Below, in pieces: positions 1 to 9,746 of a DNA stretch of 64,000 bases. Below the pieces are notes generated by a model. It saw nothing but the letters and a program-made list of their open reading frames with translations, had not been told where the DNA came from and ran no database searches. The position numbers and the translations under genes were made by a program. The stretch's first letter is position 1; the number at the start of each line of letters is the position of its first letter. Source of the DNA: Piper betle (Eukaryota > Streptophyta > Magnoliopsida > Piperales > Piperaceae); assembly GCA_033002965.1 (NCBI GenBank), contig JAURVB010000685.1, positions 1-64,000 of the forward strand. The letters are read 5' to 3'.

Positions 1-121
1 AAGGTAGCTGTGTTGCAGCACAAGCCAACTTGGCTGTGCTTCACTTTCCTCTTAGCCGTTGGATTCTATCCAACGGCAAAAAATTATATCAATCCCAAAT
101 GAAATACTAGCCAGAGAGCCT

Positions 122-736
122 ATGGAAATTCATCTTCCCTGCAACTTCGCCGCCTCCTCCACCAGCCTCCTCCACAAGCTCACCCCCAAGCGTGCCCCCG
201 TGCTCGTCTACCTCTTCGAGGGAGGCGCCGGAGACATCCGTGTATTCTTCACCAAGCGCTCTTCCCGCCTCTCCGCGCACTCCGGTGGATCTCCGGTCGA
301 TCAGGGTGCGTTTGGGTTCTAGTGGTGAAAAGATACGATCTTTGTTGAAATTGGTTGTGATATGGTGCAGGCGAGGTGTCGTTACCGGGTGGGAAGGCTG
401 AGGAGGGCAACAAGGATGACGCCGACACTGCTACGAGAGAGGCTAAAGAGGAGATTGGTTTGGATCCTTCGCTTGTCAATGTTATTACTCATCTTCAACC
501 TTTTCTCTCTAAGGTATACGCTGTTTTTTTTAAAAAAAATTTAATATTTAATTATTCTGTGTTTTTTCGGATCATTGGTTGTGTATTGTTGCAAATCCAT
601 GGCAATCTAAGATGCTTGCTTTTTTGTTTGGGGTTGTGTTTGTGTTATACTCCATGAGAAGGAGAAGTTCAATCCTATTTTGAATGAAGACAAGGTGGAC
701 ACCATTTTTGACTGCCCATTAGAAATGTTCCTCAAG
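122..736 (+). pseudogene. Nudix hydrolase (plant CoA-pyrophosphatase type, NUDT11/15/22-like), 5' exons only
   Basis: Three exon-like blocks are visible. Exon 1 (122-284, in-frame ATG at 122) encodes PKRAPVLVYLFEG and TKRSSRLSAHSG. A GT donor at 285 and an AG acceptor ending at 370 join it in frame to exon 2 (371-513), which gives GEVSLPGGKAEEGN followed by the Nudix core REAKEEIGLDP. Exon 3 (about 612-736) ends FDCPLEMFLK before a GT. The family hydrolyses CoA or nucleotide pyrophosphates, with the REXXEE glutamates binding metal. Exon 2 ends in phase 0 but exon 3 is readable only in a shifted frame, and no later exons are recognisable. I therefore call it a partial, probably dead copy, likely captured by the surrounding TIR element. 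Confidence 0.75.
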
Positions 737-2299
737 GTATCTGTATTTACATTCAGATTAGCAAAAAAAAACTATTTGGGATGATGACTGTTGCCATTTT
801 CGTTGAAATCTTCGTTGACGGAAATGTTCATACTTGTTCCTATCATTTGTCTAGGAAGAAATGCAAATTATTTATGTTCCGGATGATGTAATCGTTACAT
901 TCCAATGTGCCTTAACCAGAAAGTTATTAATATTATACTTTACAGTGCTAAATATTACATTTTAAGCCTAGATCTTTACATTTAGCATTGAAGAGTTCAT
1001 GCTTGTATCTGCGAGTTATTCACATTTGTTGATTGTCTTCTAAGATATGAATTGTTCAATTGCAATCAGCACGAGCGGCATTAGTACAGCTTACTTGAAA
1101 ATAAAGTTGGTTCGCTAAGTGTTGCCACTGTTAATGAAGTCACTACATGATGAGGTTGATCAACCCTAATTCGAATCAGGATTTTTATGTTGTATTATTA
1201 GTTTTAATGATCAAAGTGTTTCCCGTCTCTGCCACAAGCATGTCATTTCAGGGAAAGCCAACTGTCTTGAAGTATGTCAAGTTCCAAAATGTTCGTAGGT
1301 ACGACTTTGTAAGGCTATATAGTACTCTTTGTTTTTGTTTAACAAATATTTTTCTCATTCAATTAAATGGATTTCACCTTGACTATCTTTATTGAGGACA
1401 ATTAGTCTGGAGAGGACACCACCAAAATTCAGAAGATTGGACTATTTGGTTCCACGTATGTACATTTCTCTTATATCAATATAATATATTTCTTCTCCAT
1501 TACTCTTTTTTTCCCTGGTTAGAGATTTTTAGTAACATTCCTTGCCAAGAAGGAACAACTTGTTTAAGTATCTTACTCTTGCCAAATCCATTTAAGAGAA
1601 TATACTGAATTTTAAATGCTCTAATTGTCATTGTACTGTTCTCTATGTAAGTCCTCATTGTAAGGATGCTCCATGTCAAAATAATCTTTTTTGTTGCCTT
1701 TGGTGCTTTTTAAGTTTGATCTGGTTAAGATGTGCCTGATGAGCATCTTAGGGCAGAGAATTTAGCCTTCCCTGCCATTTGTTTTGGTTTTTCTTTACAG
1801 TGGGGCTGCTTTATAAAATTTTGAAGATATTGTTGTGCAGGGTTGAAACAACTGACATGAAGGGTCTGAAGAAGATAGATGATAATTAATTGCCAGAGAA
1901 AATGTACTTATTGATGTAGTTACGAAAACAGAGGATTTGAATATGATTGAAGCTTGAAGCTGAATAGACAATGGACATGGAAGGTTCAGAGAAAATTTAG
2001 TCATTGGTGCAAAGAAAGAAATGAAAGGAAAACTATACAATAGGATATATTTGATTTTCTACATCATGCTCTGAAAACATGTTATCAGATCACGTTTTAA
2101 TTTTCTAGCTACTATTTAGTCTCGTTTCTCTAAAAATCTGTGATTACCATGGACAAAGCTTAGCAATCAAAGGCGAGAATATACCACCATGCTATTCTTC
2201 GTTCCAATCTACTACGGCTTCTTGTTGTAATTGGTAAAACTGTCTGGCTGTTCGCGAAGTCAATATAGATTTTCTTGCTATTGAATCAATTTCGTACTT
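737..2299. other. No recognisable gene
   Basis: AT-rich sequence inside the TIR element. Short open stretches around 1147-1395 and 1795-2040 show no domain I recognise. Some may be further degenerate exons of captured genes, but nothing supports a specific call. Confidence 0.4.
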
Positions 2300-3530
2300 T
2301 TCTATGAATGCCCTCTACCAGCAAAATACCATAAAATAAAATAATCCATTAGAACTCGATTATTTTATTTTATAGTATTTCGTAATATTAACTGCAAGTG
2401 GAGAGCGAGTCGGGGGAAAATATGAAAACTACCCCTCTCGAAAAATATGAAAAAATAGGGTAAAATACCATAAATATCATTAGAATTCGATTATTTTATT
2501 TTTTTGAATTTTTTAATATTTTTTGGGATTTATTTCGCAATATTAACTAGAGTGGGAGCGAGTCAATTTTTATTACAAATTACCCTGCCAATTTCCTCCT
2601 CCTCCTTTATTTTGCCGGCGACTCTATTTTTCCACCCTTTGCTGTGCCACCCAGTCGCTAGTGACCTCGCCGCCGGCCGCTCGCTGGCGGCTTCGAGAGC
2701 AAGTCGTAAAATATTGACCGTGAGCGAGTCAAGATTTTTTTACAAAATTATTTTATACATATATTTTTAAATTTATTTCGTAATATTGACTCAGGTTGCA
2801 AGCGAGTCAAGTTTTTATTACTAAATTATTTTATAAATTTAGATTGTAAAATTAAGTCGGGTCGAGACTCGAGTTAAATATAGTCGCAAGCGAGTCACAC
2901 TTTTATTATAAAATTATTATATATATATATTTTAATTTATTTTGTAACAGTGGCTTGAATCTGGAGCGGGTTAATTTTTTATAATAAAAATTTGACTCGG
3001 TCCGGACTCGAGTCAATATTACAAAATAAATGCCAAAAATATAAAAAAATACAGGAAAATATTATAAAATAAAATAATCGAATTATAATGGATTATTTTA
3101 TTTTATAGTATGTTACCCTATTTTGTTCATATTTTAAAATAAAAACTTGACTCGGTCCCGACTCGAGTTAATATTACGAAATAAATCCTAAAAAATTTTA
3201 AAAAAAGTATAGGAAAATACCCTAAAATAAAATAATCTAATTCTAATAGATTATTTTATTTTATGGTTTTTAATTCTATTTTTTTCATATTTTTTGAAAG
3301 GGGTAGTTTGGTAATAAAAACTTGACTCGGTCCTAACTTGTGTTAATATTACGAAATAAATCCCAAAAAATATAAAAAAATACAGAAAAATATCATAAAA
3401 TAAAATAATTGAATTATAATGGATTATTATATTTTATGGTATTTTATTTTATTTATATATTTTTTAGGATATATTTCGTAATATTGACTCGAGTCGGGAC
3501 CGAGTCAAATTTTTATTACGAAACTACCCC
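2300..3530. repeat. Nested direct and inverted AT-rich repeat array with GACTCGAGT motif
   Basis: One unit recurs in both orientations: TTGACTCGGTCCCGACTCGA, then TAATATTACGAAATAAATCC, an A-rich run and a self-complementary block (AAAATAAAATAATC ... GATTATTTTATTTT). Copies of the self-complementary block are seen near 2327-2378, 3060-3110, 3210-3262 and 3395-3440. The stretch around 2500-2680 is repeated around 3460-3640, including a downstream CCTCC/GCCGGCGAC GC-rich shoulder. The arrangement suggests nested foldback or MITE-like elements. No protein coding is evident. Confidence 0.6.
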
Positions 3531-3931
3531 TGCCTTTTCCTCTTCCCTCCCCTGTTTCGCCGGCGACCCTGTTTTTCCACCGAGCCAGCCAATCGCCGGC
3601 CGCCCACTGCCGGCCAACGACGCCCCTCACTTCTTGATTCCTTCCCGGGTGACCCAAGGTGGGCAGGATGAGTGGCGCGGCATGGGAGGGGCGGCCGCGA
3701 CGTGGAGGGCGCGGCGGGAGGGGACATGGAGGACGCCGGACTTGACGACGGTGGCAAGGCGGTGACAGCACTAATCGGAGCGGCACGGCGGCGGGCGGAG
3801 CAGCGCGGCAAACAAATTTTTTTTTTTTGGAAGGGTGAGGGGGGGAATGTCCAGCCATTGGATAAAATCCAACAGCTTGAACACTGCAGCACAGCCAAGA
3901 TAGCTGTGCTGCAGTACAGCCTCCCTCCTCC

Positions 3932-3934
<3 letters not shown>

Positions 3935-3996
<62 letters not shown>
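3935..3996. repeat. (AT)n microsatellite
   Basis: About 30 uninterrupted AT dinucleotides lie just outside the right terminal inverted repeat of the TIR element. Confidence 0.95.
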
Positions 3997-3999
<3 letters not shown>

Positions 4000-4440
4000 C
4001 TTAGTCGGGGGTAGATAATATTCTTGTCTCAAACTTTAATATGAATCGTGCAATAACAAGGACGACCCAAATTTAATAAAAAAAAACAACAAAAAAATAA
4101 AAAATCAAAATCAAAACACCTTCACCACCACCCTCCTTTAGTACTTAGTCAATAATAATATTTATTTATGATTATAAATATATTTTGAATAGACAAATGA
4201 TATTAGTATGTATATTATTCTATTATATTGTTAAGTCGAGTTACAAATAGATTTTGAGTCAAGTTTGAGTTATAACTGAGTCTAGTCAAATCAAATATTG
4301 CCTTGCTCAAGCTCGACTCGTAGGATTCAAATTCGGGTCAAGTTTAATCTCGAGTATTTAAATATTAAGTTCTGAGTTGAATCGAGGTGAGCCAAAATGT
4401 CAAATGCTCGCGAGCTCACGCGCTAAATTAAAAGCACTAC
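3997..4440. other. Intergenic, no gene seen
   Basis: AT-rich. Contains a short run of TCGAG/GAGTC-rich low-complexity sequence (about 4230-4420) resembling that at 13990-14760. Confidence 0.5.
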
Positions 4441-4698
4441 GTAGTAAGAGGTATTTGTATGTGACTTAGTCGTGTATTTGTATATCTCCTCTCATAGCCC
4501 TCTTTTCCTATCATCTTCTGCGCAATTCACTTTGATCTACTTTCCCTTTGCTCCCCATCAAACCCTCTCTGCTTCCTTTCTGGGACTTGTTTTGTTTTCC
4601 ATTTTTCATCATCACTAAGATCTTAATTGCCTGATCTGTTACTTTCTGCTTCTCTCCATTATTCCTACATCCAACTCTTCTTCCTCCAACCCTACAAG
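4441..4698 (+). promoter_or_regulatory. Conserved NLR promoter/5' leader, type I
   Basis: From TGTGACTTAGTC (about 4461) to the ATG at 4699 this sequence closely matches 58600-58841 upstream of copy D and the proximal part (33090-33236) upstream of copy C. Shared blocks include CTTTCTGGG, TTTTCCATTTTTCATCATCA, GATCTGTTACTTTCTGCTTC and CATTATTCCTACATCCA. The last about 24 codons before the ATG are open in frame after a TAA in all copies, but hold no ATG, so they are treated as leader. Confidence 0.6.
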
Positions 4699-4858
4699 AT
4701 GTTCAGTTGTTTTTGCAAAAAGAAAAACCAAATGGAAATCCCTTCCAAAAAGAAAAACCAAGAGGAAAACACTCCCATCAACACTAATATAGAAGGTCAA
4801 ACGCATATAGAAGAAGGGTTCCTCAACAGTGCAATGAGGAATCGTCCACCACATCAGA

Positions 4859-5190
4859 CCTCTGTGATAGGGGTAGATCCAGCTAACCCACAAGGTCAAA
4901 CGCCAGGGAATTCGACTATAGCCGGATCATCTGCTCCCAGATCTCCTTCTACATCATCGACCTCTGTGATAAGGGTAGATCCAGCTAACCCACATGGTCA
5001 AACGCCAGGGAATTCGATTATAGCTGGATCCTCTGCTCCAAGTTCTCCTTCTACATCATCGACCTCTGTGATAGGTGTAGATCCAGCTAACCCACAAGGT
5101 CAAACGCCAGGAAATTCAATTATAGCTGGACCATCTGCTCCTGCCGATCCTGCAGAAGTGTCAAGTTCTCCTTCTACATCACCGACCTCT
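4859..5190 (+). repeat. Coding tandem repeat, copy A N-terminus (3 units)
   Basis: Three in-frame units with core SVIGVDPANPQGQTPGNS. The first two are 34 residues because they lack the ADPAEVS segment; the last is longer. Unit length varies by whole codons, so frame is kept. Rich in P, S, T and A, with no coiled-coil heptads seen. Confidence 0.9.
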
Positions 5191-6747
5191 GCTCAAGCTC
5201 TTCCTCAAGCTGGTGGCAGGAGCCGGATTTCGTCCTCAATCTCCATTGGGCAAGACCAAGCCTTCGATGAGGTATGCAAATTTCTTACTCAAGATGATGT
5301 TGGAATTGTTGGGATTTATGGCATGGGCGGGGTTGGGAAGACCACCCTTACAAAAAAAGTTTGGTACGAGTTTTGGGGCCCAATAACTTCAAAGTACTCT
5401 CTATTGTTGTCTCAAAAATTGTAAACGTCGATAGGATTCAAGAAGACATAATGAAGAAGATGGATTTACCCTTTGAGAAGGATGCCGACAAACGTGCATG
5501 GGAAATAAACAAGGCAATTGCTAGTAGCCGGAGGAGACTAGCCTTATTTTTTGATGATCTATGGGAAGCTTTAGATTTATATGAGATTGGAGTTTTGGGT
5601 GAGATGAGTTTTGATACCTCCATCTTCAAAATAATTTTTACTACTCGGTTAGAAGATGTATGCTCACAGATGCAGCCTGATGGAGTGATCAAAATTCAAC
5701 CTCTTGGGTGGGATGACTCCTGGTCATTATTTGCCAAAAATGTTGGGACTAAGACCCTTCATTCCTCCCATCGTGAAATCCTTGACCTTGCGAAAAGTGT
5801 TGCTGAAGAATGTAAAGGGCTGCCACTTGCACTCATTGTTATTGGTAGGGCTATGACAAGTAAATACAGTCGTGAAGCTTGGGAAGAGGCTTTGTATAAT
5901 CTTCGAAAATCTCCGGCGAAGGTTCAAGGGTCTGAAGAAAGACTATTTTCTATCCTAAAATTGAGTTATGACAATATACAAAATGATGTTGAGAAGGAGT
6001 GTTTCTTGTTTTGCCGTTTGTATCCGGAAGATTGGAGAATTGATCGAAGAGAGCTTGTAGAGTTTTGGATTGGAGATGGGATTTTGGATTTGGATGGCAG
6101 TTATCATGATACATGTAATAGAGGGTATGCAATTATAGATAGACTATCAGCAGCATGCTTGCTTGAATTAAAAGATGAGGACTGCCTAACAATGCATGAC
6201 ATCATACGAGACATGGGGCTATGGATTGCGGGTGAATTGAAATTCTTTGTTCATGGTGAACGTCTGGAATTGACAAAAGATGAGATAAGGAATAGGTGGG
6301 AGGAGGCTAATGGGATGTACATACTAAAACTGGATGATTTACCGGAGCAACCTCATTGCCGAAATTTGACTGCCTTAATTTTTGACATAAAGAGACCAAT
6401 GATCCCTAAATTGCAAAATAGTTTCTTGCAATTCATGGGCAAATTAAGGATCTTAAAAATGCATAATCTTACATTTCTTGATGCGACATTTGAGATTGTT
6501 GGACAATTTACCGAATTGAGGTGGCTTAGCATATGTGGTACTAATCTAGAAAAGTTTCCAAGTGAGTTAGGAAACTTGAGAAAACTAAATGTGTTAGAAA
6601 TAGAATTTATAGAACAAGTAGATTCACTTTCGCCAGCCATAGGACAACTTAGGGAGCTTAGAAAGCTCTGGATAGCCAGCCCCACAGTCTTAAAAATGTT
6701 ACCTTTGGAGCTTGGAAATTTGAGTAAGCTAGAGGAACTAGTTCTTC

Positions 6748-6766
6748 GACGTGGAGGGAAGGGCTG
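6748..6766. other. Junction with filler DNA between two NLR halves
   Basis: Up to 6747 the sequence follows the LRR of copy D (...GAACTAGTTCTTC). From 6767 it follows the N-terminal leader (CAATGCAACGAGGATTC) of copies B and C. The 19 bases between match neither. This is the footprint of end joining, or of unequal exchange with filler, that fused two NLR genes and removed everything between them. Confidence 0.7.
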
Positions 6767-6798
6767 CAATGCAACGAGGATTCATCAAGCACATCAGA

Positions 6799-7020
6799 CC
6801 ATTATAGTTGGTCATGCAGATCCAGCTAACCCACAAGGTCAAACGCCAGGAAATTCGATTATAGCTAGACCATCTGCTCCTGCCGATCCTGCGGAAGTGT
6901 CAAGTTCTCCTTTTACATCATCGACCTCTGTGATGGTGGTAGATCCAGCTAACCCAAAAGGTCAAACGCCAGGAAATTCGATTATAGCTGGACCAGCTGC
7001 TCCTACATCATCGATCTCTG
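6799..7020 (+). repeat. Coding tandem repeat, second NLR half of copy A (2 units)
   Basis: Two units of the VDPANPQGQTPGNSIIA repeat (first unit ADPANPQ, second VDPANPK) lie between the LRR of the first half and the second NB-ARC. They now sit in the middle of the chimaeric reading frame. Confidence 0.85.
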
Positions 7021-9609
7021 CTCAAGCTCTTCCTCAACCTGGTGGCAAGAGCCGGATTTCGTCCTCAATCTCCATTGGGCAAGACCAAGCCTTCGATGAG
7101 GTTTGCAAATTTCTTACTGAAGATGATTTTGTAATTGTTGTGATTTACGGCATGGGTGGGATTGGGAAGACCACCCTTATGAAAAAAGTTTGTTATGAGT
7201 TTTTGAGGCCCTCTAACTTCAAGGCCCTCTGGATTGTTGTCTCAAAAATCGCAAACGTCGATCGGATTCAAAAAGTTATAATGAACGAGATGGATTTGCC
7301 CTTTGAGAAGGATGTACACCCTCGCAGACGTGCGAGGGATATAAACAAGGCAATTGCTAGCAGCCGGGGAAACTAGCCTTATTTTTTGATGATCTATGGG
7401 AAGCTTTAGATTTATATGAGATTGGAGTTTTGGGTGAGATGAGTTTTGATACCTCCATCTTCAAAATAATTTTTACTACTCGGTTAGAAGATGTATGCTC
7501 ACAGATGCAGCCTGATGGAGCGATCAAAATTCAACCTCTTGGGTGGGATGACTCCTGGTCATTATTTGCCAAAACTGTTGGGACTAAGACCCTTCATTCC
7601 TCCCATCATGAAATCCTTGACCTTGCGAAAAGTGTTGCTGAAGAATGTAAAGGGCTGCCACTTGCACTCATTGTTATTGGTAGGGCTATGACAAGTAAAT
7701 GCAGTCGTAAAGCTTGGGAAGAGGCTTTGTATAATCTTCGAAAATCTCCGGCGAAGGTTCAAGGGTATGAACAAAGACTATTTTCTATCCTAAAATTGAG
7801 TTATGACAATATACAAAATGATGTTGAGAAGGAGTGTTTCTTGTTCTGCTGTTTGTATCCTAAACATTGGACAATTGATCAACAACAACTTGTGGAGTTT
7901 TGGATTGGAGATGGGATTTTGGATTTGGATGGCAGTTATCATGATACGCGTAATAGAGGGTATGCAATTATAGGTAGACTATTGGCGGCGTGCTTGCTTG
8001 AATTAAAAGGTGACTTGTTGACAATGCATGACATCATACGGAGCATGGGGCTATTCATTGCCGGCGAATCGAAATTCTTTGTTCATGGTGAACGTCTGAA
8101 ATTTACAAAAGACGAGATAAGGAATAGGTGGGAGGAGGCTAATGGGATATATGTACTCAAAGGGGATGATTTACCGGAGCAACCTCATTGCCAAAATTTG
8201 TCTACCTTAATTTTTCACAACAGGAGACTTGAGTTGCAAAATAGTTTCTTGCAATTCATGGACAAATTAAGGATCTTACAATTGGATAATGTTACATTTC
8301 TTGATGCGACAATTGAGATTGTTGGACAATTGGTTGAATTGAGGTGGCTTAGCATATGCGGTACTAATCTAGAACAGTTTCCAAGTGAGTTAGGGAACTT
8401 GAGAAAGCTAAATGTATTACAAATAGAATTTGAAAGAAATCAAGATTTACTACCGCCAGCCATAAGACAACTTAGGGAGCTTAGAAAGCTGTCGATACCC
8501 AGCCCCACAGCCATAACAATATTACCTTTGGAGCTTGGAAAGTTGAGTAAGCTAGAGGAACTACTTCTTCCAACTCGGGCCTATAAGAATTTTTCATTAA
8601 ATCTCATTCCAAATGGGATATTTGAGCATATGCTCGAGCTTAGAAGATTAGAATTGACTGTGACAAGTGTGGGCATATTACCGAGCCGATCTCTGGAATT
8701 TGTCCAAGTTGGAGCATCTGCTCATCGAAGCCTCGGGGTTTGTGGCAGAGCGTGATGGAGAAGATATGGACATATTTGACATTTACAAATGTCCACCTTG
8801 GCTGAATTTGGACAGTGTTACTTTAAGCATAGATGGTCTAAAGCAATTGTCCAAGTCCCTAAGAATTCTTGACATGATAAGGTGGCCAATTTTTAAGTGG
8901 GCTGACATAGGATCAGCACTTGAGACCATGAACGAGATGTCTAAGTTGTCAATTCAGGAATTTCCAGTTGATGAAATAATTGTATCAAGTAAAAGGCTGG
9001 AGAAGCTCGATATTTTACGATGCCCTCAATTAGTGATGTTGCAAGTAGGCGGGGATGCCCTCAAATGCCTGTGCTCTTTGACTATTGGGTACTGTGTTTC
9101 CCTCAAACATATTATTGGCCTTGAGCATCTTGAATATCTAAAAGATCTTGACATACATGATTGTCCTAAATTGGAAGGACAGCTCATGAATCCAAATGAG
9201 GGAATTAGTTCATTATCTTTATGCTTTCCCCATCTAAAATCACTTTATCTTTGTGATCTACCACTAGTGACGGCCATATCTAGTGACCATGTCTCCTTTC
9301 CTTCCCTCTTGTATTTGCACATACGTCATTGCGAGAAACTAGAAAAATTTCCCAGAGGCTTAATGACTGAGAAAAGGCCACCTCAAGGTGTGATTGAGGG
9401 AACAAAGGAGTGGTGGGAAGGGCTACAGTGGGAAGATGAAGACTTCAAGTCCTACTTCCTCCCTCTTTTTGAAGATTTAAGCGAGTGAATTATGATCACC
9501 CCGAAAAAGTTCCTTTTTAAGAATTTGGAGGTAATCACGTATCAATTTGTCTTGGGTGATTTGATATCTAGAGGCTCAATTTCACACTGTTTATCATTCA
9601 CAATTGCAG

Positions 9610-9746
9610 GAACAGAGGTGCATGGATGGTTCACAAAGATGGCTCATTTTGGGTTAGCATTTTCATCTCTTAATAAACTTCACTACTTTGGAGGTGGACA
9701 CTCATCTGCCATGGCCACTTCATTTTCAAGCAAGCCAAACTGTTAG
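9610..9746 (+). other. Candidate alternative 3' exon of NLR / first exon of ClpS-like gene, copy A
   Basis: Preceded by a CAATTGCAG acceptor. A matching donor (CCTCAAG|GTGTGA, 9387/9388) sits upstream within the terminal NLR coding sequence, and phases agree. Splicing would replace the EWWEGLQW tail by TEVHGWFTKMAHFGLAF.. ending SSKPNC and a TAG at 9744. The internal ATG (9639, AAAG-ATG-G context) could instead start a separate ClpS-like protein with a Ser/His-rich plastid-targeting-like N-terminus. Confidence 0.5.

Larger units (their letters stand above)
1..3920. mobile_element. Mutator-like element carrying Nudix gene exons (Pack-MULE candidate)
   Basis: The first 76 bases and the reverse complement of 3852-3920 align over about 70 bases. 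Shared blocks are CTGTRYTGCAGCACA, CTTGGCTGTGCT and a GYTGGATTYTATCCAAYGGC-like palindrome. This is the geometry of long terminal inverted repeats. No transposase reading frame is visible inside. The interior holds Nudix hydrolase exons (122-736), an AT-rich repeat array and a GC-rich block (about 3600-3830). The left boundary coincides with the window edge, so the target-site duplication cannot be checked. Capture of host gene pieces between long TIRs is typical of Pack-MULEs. Calling it a MULE is inference from TIR length and content. Confidence 0.55.
4699..9488 (+). pseudogene. NLR copy A: chimaeric double NB-ARC-LRR with three frameshifts
   Basis: Starts MFSCFCKKK, then three Pro/Ser/Thr-rich repeats and NB-ARC with P-loop GMGGVGKTT. 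A one-base loss near 5370 (a T run one shorter than in copy D) shifts frame. Reading resumes to about 7370 with kinase-2 LALFFDDLW, RNBS-B IIFTTRLEDVC, GLPL, CFLFCRLYP, MHD (TMHDII) and LRRs. At 6748-6766 the LRR breaks off at LEELVLR and joins a second leader (NATRIHQAHQ), two repeats and a second P-loop GMGGIGKTT. A second one-base loss near 7372 and a one-base gain near 8686 break the second half, which ends WWEGLQWEDEDFKSY..EDLSE. NLRs are cytoplasmic immune receptors. This copy should yield only a truncated N-terminal product unless the frameshifts are assembly errors. Single-exon NB-ARC-LRR layout is shared with copies C and D. Confidence 0.85.

Noticed and set aside
3505..3898. Long overlapping open frames on both strands in the GC-rich block
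   Set aside because: Driven by high G+C and repeated CGG/GCC words; no domain, no start context, and the same shoulder recurs at 2580-2700.
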